Assembly (NCBI GenBank): GCA_019633425.1
Contig: WSUB01000129.1
Span: 58,148-122,147 of the forward strand
Origin: Tulasnella sp. 424
Lineage: Eukaryota; Basidiomycota; Agaricomycetes; Cantharellales; Tulasnellaceae
Length of the DNA: 64,000 bases
Direction of reading: 5' to 3'
The notes under the pieces were generated by a model that did not search any database, was not told where the DNA came from, and saw nothing but the letters and a program-made list of their open reading frames with translations. Below, in pieces: positions 34,136 through 45,700 of the stretch. The translations under genes and the position numbers were made by a program. Within the stretch, counting starts at the first letter, position 1. Each line of letters opens with the position of its first letter.

Positions 34136-34581
34136 GAAGTTGGTTAGAGCGGTAACGTTGTTGCTGCCTCATCCGACCATCATGAGGCTGTGTCGCGGCG
34201 GAATGGAGGGAGAAGAGAGAATGGGGCGGGGAAGAGAGAAATTTCGAAAGAGGGAAAATGGGGTTGGTCCAAGTTGCAACGGGCGCGCCAGCCAGAAAAG
34301 TCAACAACGCGCCCAGTCTCCGGAGCCCTGCGCTCAGTGCTAATCTTGTAGACAGTGGACGTAGCGGTGACGCGAAAAACGCCTTGAGCATCCTTGACGG
34401 CATCTACATCGCGGTTCTCGAACTTGGCGGTGATGTGCTCGGGCGTGTAAACGGTGTTGGGAGAGTGAAGGACGATGGCGGCCCACGGTTGACAGCGATA
34501 GTGTAAACCTCGTTCTTAGGTTGAGGAGATATAGCCTGAATTGTTGGGGCCTGGGTCGATCATGAATCGGGAAGGAGATAT
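34136..34581 (-). pseudogene. Truncated INO1 5' fragment e
   Basis: INO1 exon 1, intron 1 and exon 2 start relics, with the same exon 2 breakpoint. The start codon is ATA, and the exon 1 reading SPSRFMIDPGPNNSGYIS stops early because of a short deletion. Promoter homology continues to about 35350, upstream of copy 12. Confidence 0.87.
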
Positions 34582-35492
34582 GACATGGGGAGAGCGATGG
34601 GTGTAGATTGGACGATCTGCAGAGTCTAACCGCGTCGCGTCGCCGTAATGCTCCGTTCCACTGTGCAAGGTGTGAGAGCTACGGAGCGAGTTTGAGGACA
34701 TGCGTACACTGCCTGACAAAAGGCGATTGGGGGGAGGTGAAAGAAAGAGACTGAGCGATGAATCTGGTGGGAGGAGAGTAGCAGGACTCGGCGCATCGGA
34801 CGTTCTTTCCTCCAGGCACAAACAACGCACTGGTCCGTCCATTGATCAACGACAACAACATAACGGCAATTATTTCTTTTAACAGCGTAAAAACCAGGGT
34901 CACGTCCTTGCAGTTCAACCCCCAACGTGACCCATTGATACCAAACTTCCGTTTCAAGGCATCTCGACCACTCTCTCGGATCCGGCCGGTTTGGGTCTCT
35001 TCCTCGCGCCACGCAAGTCACTCCAAAACGCTCACTTTCAAGGTCGGACATCCAACCTCTCCTTCGATCTAGCGAACACGAGGCAGCTCCGCCCGCATCT
35101 GACATATTCTCACTTTGCGGGCCGTATTCATCCGAGATGGATCAACGTGAGTCGCAGTCCACGAGACGAAGCGGCTCGTTCGCAAACTGCTCTCAAGTAT
35201 TTCAACAGGTACCGGAACCGCGATACCGCCAGAAGTGAAAAAGTCACAGACCGCTGCCTTGGTCATTAGCCGTCTCATATCGGACGATTCAAGATTGGGA
35301 GCGTCTGGACTTTTCATCTGATGCCTATTGGCGAAACCAGATGTGATGAGAAGAAAGGTCGCCGAGCAAAACGTAAAACCTGTCGCTCTCTTCCTTCGCC
35401 AACCTCGATATCCTGCACCGCACTACATACCACCGGGCTAAATCTCAGTGATCAGTAACACCACAAACCGTGGCAAGCGCTCGCACAACGCC

Positions 35493-36689
35493 ATGTCTTC
35501 CCCACCGACCAGTACGTAGTCCTCGGAAGAGTTTAGGATATCTTTAACATGTTTTTTTTTTTTTTTCGGTTCATAGTCGAGCCGTTCAAGGGTACTAACT
35601 GGAAAGAGTGCGAGGATTTCATTCGCGCTATCCGTGCGGCGGCATGGAAGGAAGGCAAAATTCGAGATTCCGGCTGGATGGCGGATTTTGCGTCACTTCA
35701 CTTCTCGCGTAAAGCTCTATCGTGGTACGCCCGGCTTCCGCAGGATATCCGCGAAGATTGGGCAAAATTGCAAGTTGCGCTCTTGGATCAGTGGACCCCT
35801 CTGGCAGATTACGATGAGTGAGAATGATGCGACTCGGCCTTGTAAGCCATTCTGGAATGTTCCTAACTGAAGAGTCATCACGTCTATGTACAGGCCTGGG
35901 GTCGAGCCGACACCAGCAGCTGCATCTTCACTACATAGTGATAAATCCAACCGTACACAACAAGGAGTTCTGAAAGTAGTTATCGATGGAACTAATACAG
36001 ATTATTACCTCGAAATCGGTCGTGAGGGTCGTGGCGTGGTGACAAACGACGCTAGTCGGGCACTCCGCATACGTTGCAATTCCCTGTTAACTTCAATGCC
36101 ACTCTCCCAGAACGGATTGTAGGTTCCAACTAGATTCTCATTTCCTAACTCAGTCACGGGATGCGCTTACAAAGGCAGCGTAGGATGGATCACGTCATTC
36201 TTGGCTTGGGGTTCAGTGGGAGATCCAGAATCCCGACCTGAAAATTGGATCCAAAAAGTGGGCATGACATTCAACTACTCGTCTCGCCTGCTCAAATGCC
36301 TCTTTTTTTAGCTACGCGTACCTCGTTCTCATGGACTCACTTACTCTGCAGACTTCTTGGAGTCTGGAAACCCCGTATCAGCTTGCATCATGCACACTTT
36401 CGACAAACGGCGAAGTAATTCCCGTCTGGGTTAACAACGATACCAGTACGTTTAATATATTCCCCTTTGGTAACTTTGGTCTTTGACAGAGGACTGACCT
36501 GTTTTACTAGAAATCAGAAGTGGTATCTTCCGCCACCGTAGTGGAATGCTATGCGTTGCCGTGGATCCGGACGCCTATTCGAAGCGGTATCCCAGTGAGA
36601 AAAGAGTGGTAGGGAACCTGCTATTTACAATGAAGAATCGAACCTGATCCATTGACTTCCAGAGACTTTTTATCGAGCCGATTGACTGA
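35493..36689 (+). pseudogene. Array copy 12 (clade A), frameshifted in exon 3
   Basis: Exons 35493-35511, 35577-35817, 35894-36118, 36184-36257, 36312-36445, 36511-36608 and 36663-36689. The Gag-like exon is intact (IEPFKGTNWKECEDF, DQWTPLADYDE), with a run of 17 T before its acceptor. Near the end of the third exon, where other copies read SNTTLLERI, a net 5-nt insertion shifts the frame, and a stop follows in the next exon. All later exons remain open in the family frame, so the lesion is probably recent. A rescue by an alternative upstream donor is possible but I see no good site. Confidence 0.75.
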
Positions 36690-37446
36690 TGCGGATCCGA
36701 CCATGTCGTCAAACGATTTCGGGCTAGATTCTTTTGTTGGTTTGCGCGTTCCTGACACGTTATGACAGTGTATGCTCACACAATAAACTATTTTTAGGAG
36801 CGTGCTTTAACCGTGAGGGTTATTGGGACCCAGCCTCCCGTTCTCCAAAAACCTCCCGACCAGTCACCCGAAATCGGCCAAGTTGAGGGTTTCACTTATT
36901 TTTAGTCCCAACCGAGAATATATCACGTTGAAAATCCAATTATCCGATCAGTCTGCAGTTGACTAAGAACGGTAGACTCGTTCGGTTCAGGTCGGTCCAC
37001 ACGATACGCTTATATTGCAGTGACTTCGGTCCGTTTTGTAAGTTGGGTTGATCCCATGATATGGATTCACATCGCTTCCCTGCCAGATATTCTAACCGCC
37101 GCTACCCGCTGTCGTTCGCGTACAAATGCGTTCTTTTCGAAACTTGAGGCGGTCCGCATGAGGAACACCGCCAACAAAAGGCCCTGGAGTGAACTTGAGC
37201 CCCAGGTTCTACCCCGCTCCTACCACCGTGGGTGGGCGCGCACGCGATCGAAGTTATAACGCCTATGGGAAATACGCTAGATGTGACGATAAGAAAGGTC
37301 CCCAAGCACATGTTCACCTTGCGGTCAAAATCCCCTTCTTCCGCGTTCTTCACCGACCTCGATATCCTGCACCGCACTGCGAACCACCGAGCTAAATCTT
37401 GAAGCGATCAATACCGCCACAGACTAGGCAAGCGATCGCACAGCGG
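36690..37446 (+). repeat. Short-type spacer between copies 12 and 13
   Basis: Diverged member of the short-spacer family, still recognisable by the cagtcacccgaaatcggccaag and gcagtgacttcggtccg tracts and by the sequence just upstream of the degenerate micro-exon. No gene seen. Confidence 0.5.
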
Positions 37447-38135
37447 TGTCCTCTCCACGGACTAGTAGGTAGTCCTCGGAAATCACGAGCTGAGTTCAAG
37501 TATCTTCAACAGGTTTCGGTTCACAGTTGAACTTCTCAAGGGTGTCGACTGGGAAGAGTGCGACGAATTCATTCGTGCTATTCGTGAGGCGGCATGGAAG
37601 GAAGGCAAACTTCGAGATCCCGGCTAGATGGTAGACTTTGCATCGCTCCGCTTCTCGCGAAAAGCTCGATCATGGCATTCCCGGCTTCCGCAGGATGTTC
37701 GTCAAGATTGGGAGAAATCAGAAGTTGCGCTCTTGGATTGCTGGGCTCCCCCAGAAGATCACGATGAGTGAGGACGCGGTTCAGTCTCGTAGACCAGTCG
37801 GGAACCTTGATCCCGTATCACTTCTATCAGGCCTGGTATCGAGCCAACACCAGCAGCTGCGCCTTCACTAAATCTCAGCGCCTAGAGCTGATTGCACAAT
37901 AAAGGGAGTTCTAAAATTTATCGGTGGATCCAAGATACATTCTTATTTCAAACTCGATGACCACGGTTGTGGCTGGATAACGAACGACGCGAATGAGGCG
38001 CTCCGCCTCCGCTGCACCTCCTTGACCAACACCACGATTATAGAACAATCACGTCCTTTTGCTCCACGCCAGTTATGGGGGAGGCTTACAACTGTAGCGT
38101 AGGATGGATCGCGGCATTCTTGGCTAGGGTTTCAG
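37447..38135 (+). pseudogene. Array copy 13 (clade A), decayed 5' part
   Basis: The micro-exon start is GTG instead of ATG. The Gag-like exon (37527-37767) has an in-frame TAG at 37625 in place of the conserved Trp codon of the WIADFA motif. The third exon (from 37831) has a further stop and indels. The fourth exon matches clade A only to about 38135 (HSWLGFQ), after which the sequence switches to a divergent family member (next entry). Confidence 0.85.
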
Positions 38136-38499
38136 AAGATTCTCTCTCGTCAACTCGCCAAGTCTGGGCTCTTCCTATAGAGAAGCTTGAGGCCCCTTCC
38201 AACTGGCGACGGTTGATATTTCGAGCGATGGTTGCGTTCGCCCCCAGTGGTACAGGAACGATTAAAGTGAGTTTTTGGGCTGAGTTGTATTTTCCCCAAC
38301 GCTCAAGCTGAGTGGAACATGTCAGAGGTACCGCTGAGTGCATTTGTGATTGACACTTTTCTCTGGTTTGGTTCAGACCTAATTGCCTACAAGGCAAGAT
38401 ACGTAAAGGAAATTGATTCGGTAAGAACGTCTCTGCGTGGCCTTGCTCCCGGCTGACCTTCTATGTCCACAGAGCTTGTACTTTGAAGAACCGGTTTAA
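38136..38499 (+). pseudogene. Divergent 3' end joined to copy 13 (chimeric copy)
   Basis: After the clade A sequence ends, the last three exons belong to a different, distant member of the same family. The sixth exon is recognisable at 38326-38420 (95 nt) with VPLSAFVIDTFLWFGSDLIAYKARY in two pieces of the family pattern, and the last exon at 38473-38499 is exactly 27 nt, encoding SLYFEEPV and a stop. A fifth-exon relic with SNWRRLIFRAMVAFAPSG lies at about 38181-38255. The exon sizes and phases identify the family. The junction near 38135 implies recombination between distant copies, or a deletion fusing neighbours. Confidence 0.6.
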
Positions 38500-39500
38500 T
38501 GAAGCGATCCCCGTACCAGCGCTAAACTAAAGTATTTTCGGACGCACGTCGCCGAGCAAATTTGCCTGAGGCTCTCTTAAATTTCTCTTTGTTGAGCGGA
38601 AGACCGAAATGTGCATTCCAAACTACATATTGGCCTCCTCTATCAGCGTTGCAAGGACTATTTATTCAATCTCGATCTGTTACGCATGTTCTCGAGTGGA
38701 TTAAGGCTTCGCCGTATTTGGGCAATGTGCGTGTGTGTTGGCGTTAGTGTCAATCGAGGAGTGCACCCGATTAGTATCAAGGCGGTACTATTCAAGTCAT
38801 CTAACCTCGATAATGAAAGGACGGTAGGCACGAGGGTGACGGGGATGAAAGGAGACATTCACTCGACGATAAGATTATACAATGAATGTTGTTTTGGGTA
38901 CGGCCATCCTAAACCTGTCAGGGGGGGACGTTGACGGGAACCTTTTCGCTTGCTACTCCAGACGTTACCCTCCGTTTAGCCACTCGCGATTGTTGTTCCC
39001 TGTGCCCACGCGTCACTAAGAAACATCAAGGGATGCCAGAAGGCGATTAGATAAAGGATTTTCCCACTGGATTAGAACTCCGTCATCGCGGCTATGTCAA
39101 CCAGACTGACGAATTGGCAGCCTTTTCCCGCCGAAGATCATTCTAAACCCCCGCTAACACCCCCAAATTTGTCTTCAGTCCGTTCGGAGGTCTTTTATAG
39201 TGTCAAAAATAATTCATAATACCCGTCTGACCGAGAGGAATGACGAATAAGAGATCCCGATTTCCGAATGTGACAATACAGAATGCCACCGTTAGCCGCG
39301 CCTGCCGGTTGCCTTGCACAGATCTCATCTGAAGGTCGACCAAATTCCTTTGCATAGACCGAACACTCCACCAGCACAACTAAGCTATTTGAGTATGTCC
39401 CTTAGTACTAGCGTCTCCCCTGCAGCACTAATGATGCATCTTGAGGTTAGCGCCCACCCCGATCTGCTCACCCGCATCCAGCTGTATCTGCCAATCCGCC
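38500..39500. other. Intergenic, no gene recognised
   Basis: About 1 kb between the chimeric end of copy 13 and copy 14. The right part (about 39220-39500) is homologous to the sequence before copy 19 (58430-58720), so it is the clade B promoter region. In 38500-39220 I see no coding pattern, repeat or RNA gene that I can support. Confidence 0.5.
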
Positions 39501-40674
39501 ATGGCAACCACACAGAACAGTGGGTCTTCCCCCACCTAAACGGACTATGCCACGAGTTGAATTTCATTCTCTGGCACACCACAGTTGAATCGTTCAAAGG
39601 AGAGGGCTGGAGCGAATGCAGCGCCTTCATCCAAACTGTCCGTGCCGCCGCATGGAAAGAAGGCAAACTTCGAGACCCGAGTTGGATGGCCGACTTTGTG
39701 TCGATATATTTCTCGGATGAGGCTCTTGCGTGGTACTGTCATCTTCCGCAAGACGTCCAAGAAAGCTGGCCCAAGCTACAGGCAGCGCTGGTCGATCGAT
39801 GGTCGCTTTCAGGGGATCAATACCAGCCTAAGTCAGCTTTCCACCCTCCCTCCACACACTCGGATAGCTCACTCTTTGCTCCAGAGCACAGAATGAGCCA
39901 GCTGCGGCAGCTGCTCCGTCTCCCAAAGGAAATGAGAAGAAAGATCGCTTCGAGCGGGGAATTCTTAAAGCTGTTGTAACCGGGGACAACAGGCCATATT
40001 ATGTTCATGTCAAACCAGGTGACGGAACCTGCACTCTAACCAATGACGCCGAAAAAGCCCTTCGCTTTCGCTTCGACTCTAATTCAAGTACCAAACTTCT
40101 CGAATGCACTGTAAGTGTGCATCATTACCCCCACACCAATCATCTAAACCGGACTCATATACTACTACCCAGGATTTAAATCCATATTCGTGGCTGGCTA
40201 CTCACTGGAATCAGACAGACCCCAGTGTTGGTCGGGGTTCAGTCAAGTAAGGTTTATCAAGAAACCCTCGGCCCCTCTTCTTGATTATTTCCTCTTTAGT
40301 TATTCTCATCTCACAACGGTAGACTATGAGACGTTAAAATCCACGGCTGGAAACAGCGGTCCCTTCCAGCTCCTCACATGTAGAGTCTCAAGTAGTGGGG
40401 AAGCTACGTGCCTCTGGAGGAATGGCAACACCGGTGAGTTGTAGAGTATTTGGTCTTGATACAATTTTAGTCTAACACTGAATACACGTTGCAGAGACTT
40501 CAATGACCCCTTTTACTAATGGATCAGGTGTATTTCTGAGTCCTGACCCTGAAGCATACCAAAAGAAGTATCCATCAGAGAAACGACTTGTACGTTCTCA
40601 ACTACAAACACGGTTTCCTCTATAATTGCTTATCATTTACGCATTAGACGCTGTTCGTTCAAAGGGTCGAATAA
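39501..40674 (+). CDS. Array copy 14 (clade B), intact
   Basis: Exons 39501-39519, 39585-39831, 39885-40110, 40173-40246, 40300-40433, 40495-40589 and 40648-40674; 273 aa. The micro-exon encodes MATTQN. The Gag-like domain reads IESFKGEGWSECSAF, AAWKEGKLRD, ADFVSIYFSDEALAWYCHLPQDVQESWPKLQAALVDRW. The beta-rich part is only distantly similar to clade A but keeps AAAAPSP, ALRFRF, YSWLATHW, PDPEAYQKKYPSEK and a last exon of 27 nt (TLFVQRVE). The donor after the Gag-like exon is a weak gtcagc; without splicing there the frame also stays open for a while, so a shorter product is an alternative. It shows that the exon plan predates clade separation. Confidence 0.72.
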
Positions 40675-41259
40675 GGGAACGGGGAGGTGGTTGCTAATCG
40701 CGATTATCTGGAATGCAATCAGTTGGGCGTTTCTCGGCAGCTGCGTTTTTTGTGAGATCGAGTTGAATGCTGAATCGCTGAATGTGGTATAATCTGTTTT
40801 CCTCCACGCGCGCTGTGGGATCTAAGCCGAATCTTCCATCTTTGAAGTATTGACCTTGCTATACATCGGCTCACTCGGATTTTGAGCAGAGTCGGACAGT
40901 TGTCGCCCAGCCTCTTACCTTTGTATAGGGCCCACGTTGTGTCAAGCATCTCCATATTACACGACCCCACCTGAAAGGCATTGTTTCAATACCCTAGTTA
41001 TCCCGGTCAAGTGTCTGGTGTAGTGCCAAGATTTGACAAGGCTGAAGCAGTGGTATCGCCCGATGAGTATCTGACCTGACCCATGACCAGATCCGAAAAT
41101 TGCCCTCGTAAATTCGGACGCAGAACTCGACAGGGCATAGGCACCTTACCCACATTCCCAGCTTCAGTTCTCCTACAGAGATACTCTTAGAAGCTTCTAC
41201 ATCCACACATGCGTCGGGTTTTCTTGAGTGCCGGAGTTGTTACGTTGAAGTTGTGACAC
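40675..41259. other. Intergenic, downstream of copy 14
   Basis: The first ~250 bp are homologous to the sequence downstream of copy 19 (59896-60150), so they are a duplicated clade B 3' flank. No gene is supported in the rest. Confidence 0.5.
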
Positions 41260-42037
41260 AGCGAAAGGTCCCCGTGTCAGACCCAGACGCGCCATTCAAA
41301 CCACCTTCCCTCAATTGCACGTACAGACCGGCAAGTCGAAGAGCTCTAACCCTTGCGCGTATTCGTCAGGGATATACAAGTTTTACCTGTGAGTTTGCAC
41401 TTCTTACCACACCAACTCAATCTGCTTGTATACTGTGGCCCGAAATCGGACTGACGAAGCCTTGGCTACCTGGGTCAGGTAAGAGTCTCTTGGACGGGCC
41501 CCCTTCCTCATAGTCTGAGCGCAGAGATCTTCCATTCGTCTAGGACCTTTTTGATTGGCTATCTGGGATATTATGCATGATGGAGATGTCGGATTTAGCT
41601 GGAGGACATCAAAGTCGGATGAGAGTGAGTAGAAGAGTGGCTCCCAATGGGATGGACGAGAATAGTGTAATTCGCCTTTCGTAACATTTGGTCTCTGTTC
41701 TACATACTACCTGCAGTTGTCATCTCTAGACTGATTCAATGTATTCAGGACATCTTCGTTACGAGAATATTTGACGCGTCATGAATAAGTTTGCGTAACA
41801 TCTTTGCCTCAACAGATTCTGAAGCTCATGATCATTTGACATGACATACGTCATACAGGAATAAACTTGAGTGCCTTTGCCGACTCGTGGCCAGATCTCT
41901 ACTTTACTGCAGATTTGGATTCATATTCGAAAGAATTTCCAACAGAGAGAAGAGGGGTATGTCTTTTTCCAGAGCCCGTTGAGCTCTGAAATGACGTGGG
42001 GTTCCTTCAGCGGTTGATATTTGATAGGTTAACTTGA
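41260..42037 (+). pseudogene. Array copy 15, divergent and decayed
   Basis: The last two exons of the family are clear. 41859-41956 (98 nt) encodes GINLSAFADSWPDLYFTAD followed by LDSYSKEFPTERRG, matching the DPDAYSKxYPxE region. 42011-42037 (27 nt) encodes RLIFDRLT and a stop. Upstream, a segment with RRALTLARIRQG (about 41330-41390) resembles the end of the third exon, and TKPWLPGSG (about 41450-41475) may be the fourth. No Gag-like exon and no readable fifth exon were found. It resembles the divergent 3' end attached to copy 13, since both share LSAF in the sixth exon. Confidence 0.55.
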
Positions 42038-42796
42038 GTAGCTTGAGATGAACTTCTCCGAGGTGAAGAAGATAGACCATCAAATTACTACTACTTCTCT
42101 TTCGCATACTCTCTCTGAGAGTCCCCGGAAGTACGCCTGATGGGTAACACCATGGCACTCGCAAAATGCTTTCGGTGATCAAACTTAGCTTTTGGTCTCA
42201 TAACAGTAACTTGTAAATATCTGACTGTTCTCTTGTTAACCAAAGCCCCGGCGACAGAATACTTGTCCGTTGCCATCATAGTTAGCCTGGTGACCCCAGA
42301 CCTTGACTGCGGACATTGAGTGTTCCCTGCATCTCCGATCACACTCAGCTCCCCATAAACTGGTTACTCAACCTACTGACCGAGCTGAGATTGACGAAAT
42401 CCTGGGTGGGGCTGCAGGTCTATTTGGTGCTGGAATTCCACACGACCAATCGCGCGTTCTCAATTGGCGTGGTTAGCCCGTTAGACACCTTTGCTTCCAG
42501 ATATTGAGCCTCCCCGGTAAGCCGAATGACTGACAGTACATTAAAATGAGAAGCTTCTTCGTTGGAAGAAGAATCCGACGATGCAAGCCTTCGCACATCC
42601 TCCACCGCTGACCAAGAGACCTGGGACTGTCACTTGCGCTCGCCTGACCATCTTGATTCTGCTACCTTGGATTTCGCGCCATAAAATACAGTCTGCGACG
42701 GCCCCACCAATCGCGCACAAATGTCGAGGTACGGCAGGGTGGCGGTTGTCGCAAGGCTCCACGGGGAAATCGCCGTCCGTAAGACGCCGCGGCAGC
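42038..42796. other. Intergenic, left flank of the hAT insertion
   Basis: The right part (about 42560-42796) is homologous to the sequence upstream of copies 18 and 20 (52530-52700 and 61780-61930), including the ccgtccgtaagacgccg tract, so it is the clade C promoter region split by the hAT element. No gene is seen in 42038-42560. Confidence 0.5.
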
Positions 42797-45700
42797 TAAG
42801 GCTCCAACCGATTCCTATACATACTGGTTATAATCGATTATGACTGATTACTGTTTATATTAATTATGCGCATCCTCGTATTTTCTGTGTAATCGATTAT
42901 TAGTTGGTAATTAGTTAGTTTCTCAGTTCACTTTTCTGGGCAATAAAAGCACTCATGTATTGGATAGTCAATTTCGTGAAATGGTCTGTCAGGGGAGGGG
43001 CTGTGCGATGCACGGCCTGCGGCTTCTTCGGCAAACCTGTTTGCCTGAGGTCCCGGGATATCGCCGAAGGGCTCACCCGTCCATCGAATATTCCAGATCC
43101 ATCCATGCCAGGCACGAAAACCTCCACTCATCAACACACATTATCTTCCATCTCGTCACTCCGCTTATCTGGCCCAGGGAAACTTACGACACGCCCTTCG
43201 GACTTTGATACCGACACCACTCGAGTTCCCCAATGAGCTAGCACCGGCGTGACGATGCGCCAGTCGGGGCGGTTGTACCGAGATAGGAAAAATGGCTGGG
43301 TACGTTCGATTTTCGACTGCTCCTCGTCTACGGGTATCGGACGCACTCACGCTTGTGGTTTCTTGTGTATTTCTCTTTTCGGCTTGACCTCACCCGCGCA
43401 GCAACTCGATCTCTCATTATTTACGACAGGAAGACCCGAAGAATGAAGGAAAACGAAGCAAAACTCACCAAACTGAAGGAGCTCTTTGCTCGACTCCCCC
43501 CATCTGTTCCGGAGGGCGGACGGAGAGATGCCATCCACCAGGTCCTTAACAACCTCCACACTGCGAATGGATGGGAGTCTTTCAATTCCAAATTCGACAC
43601 TTTGTTTGGCACCAGCACGATTAACGAAGACGGGACCCTCAAAAACCTGACCCGTGGCCCGAAGGGAGCTGGCCTAGTGATGCGGGCCTTAGAACACTAT
43701 CTTTCACAAGATGGGATGCCAGAAATCGCCTGGCTCAAAGTAGACCGTCTTATCGACGGATGTGAGGCAATGATTAGGTACATAATTTATCTCAATCAAT
43801 CATCGGGTTGGGGCATACGTTCACGGTGTCGTTTACACTACAGATTAGCGCAGGGCGAGTCTCGTATGTTTCTTGCACCCTACTCGACTCGAGCCTTACA
43901 TTATTTGCTTACATGCTTGCTGAAGCAGGTGGTAGTTCAGCGGGATTGCCTGCCGTCACAGAAACGGAGGTCGAAGCAACGGCACAGGTCCAGAAGGTCC
44001 AAAAGACGGTCAAGCGAAAGGAGCCGGCACCCAAGCGCCCTACAATCGTCACTGCACTTGGGTCGACTAACTATCTTGCCATCCATGATGCTCAGGGTTT
44101 GTCATTCCTCTCACTCTCCGACCTCCGCTGACTGTTTACCACTCGGCCAGACCTTGACATTCCGCTCTCACCCGGAAAGAAGAAGGCCGCAAAAAACTAC
44201 AAGCCTCGAGAGGGCGATAGTGAGTCTGACTCAGAGCAAGACGCTGAAGTCAGGCTTGCACCGGATGGCCGTGAAATACTTGATGTGAGTAAAGTGGATT
44301 GTACGTGAACGTTACTAATACGCCGACTCTCTTTTCTACTAAGTCGGACGATGGCGACGACGCATCTGATTACTCCAACACTAAGCTCTCATACAAGCGA
44401 AAACGGAGCATCGATTCAGCTTCAGGAAGTGACAGCGCGGCCTTTTCCGCGCATTCCGACGCTGAAGATATTGCTACCGAAGCGGCGGAGAGCACTGGCA
44501 ACGACAGTGTGGTAGAAATCGACAAAGAGCAAGGTATATCGGGATCCAAAAAGGTTAGATTTTCGTTCGTTTGCCGATTATTTGGTGTACAATCCTCTCA
44601 ATGAGATATTCCTGCTCGATTCATTGCAGGGACGTCCAACGAAGAAACAAAGGAAGGAAGCCTCAAGGCGGAATCTCAAAGCAAAACAACCTCGGAAATC
44701 GTCAAAGGTAAGCTCCTTCAATCTTTGCGATTAAAAGCGCCGTGATTGACTAGACTTACACAATTGTAATTGATCCACAGCAGTCAAAGGCGAAGAAAAC
44801 TCCTACCTCTGAACCCATTGATGTTGACAGTATTCCAGATACCGACAGCGATACACCTGCAACGCTTCCGGGCAAGCGAGGACCTAAAAACAAATCTCTT
44901 CATCATTATTATAACCCTGTACCCATCAAGGATAAGTCCAAGGAACTTCGGTGGTCTTTCACCTGTCGCTATTGCAAAACGTAAGCTTGTGATGCCTCAT
45001 TTCGATTCTCCCAATCGCTTTTACTTCCGAACTAACTGTCTCGCTCAAAAAGTGTTAGAACGGTTGCAAGAACAGAAGGAGTCGATGACTTTGACCTTGA
45101 GCGGAATGTAGCGGGTCTGGCTAATCTAGCCAGCCATATCTCCCAGAAGCATGGCTCTCGGCTCACCAAGACAACTCCGGCGGAAGGTCCTGAAGAAACG
45201 GCAACGGCGGAAGCTGGAGTCACGAAAGCTAGCCAAGCCATTCTCAAGTCATTTGTGGAACGAGGGAAGTTAAACCCTCGTCTTGAGCCAACGCAAAATG
45301 GATTCAATCGAATGGTGTCCGTCTGGATCCTCGAAGATGGCCTACCATTCACTGCATCGGAATCGCCGGGCTTGGCCCGCATCTTCAAGTATGTGAAGAT
45401 TCCCTACAAGCTTCCCTCCGACACGACAGTCTGGGCAGTCTTAAAAGACGTCTACAAGGAGCTGTCTAATGCTGTCACGTCTGAAGTCAAGGTATGGTTG
45501 TCTCTGGTCTTTGGCACTGTATCGTGCATGTCACTGAACTTTTTTTTTCCCCATTGCAGAAGGTATCCTCGAAGATCTCATTCTCAAGCGATGCCTGGAC
45601 TACAAAGCAGATGACGTTCTCATTTTCGGGATTGTTCGGGCACTGGATTACGAACGATTGGAACATGAAAATGCGACTTCTTTCGTTCACTGCGCTTCAG

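Noticed and set aside
4657..38130. Repeats read as an LTR retrotransposon cluster
   Set aside because: There are no LTRs, primer binding sites, polypurine tracts, protease, reverse transcriptase or integrase, and introns are conserved. Only the Gag-like domain is shared with retroelements.
43353..44288. 311-codon frame as the complete N-terminal part of the hAT transposase
   Set aside because: After about 43777 the frame becomes Arg/Ser/His-rich read-through. The acidic, lysine-rich frame used by the neighbouring exons is in another phase, so an intron must intervene.
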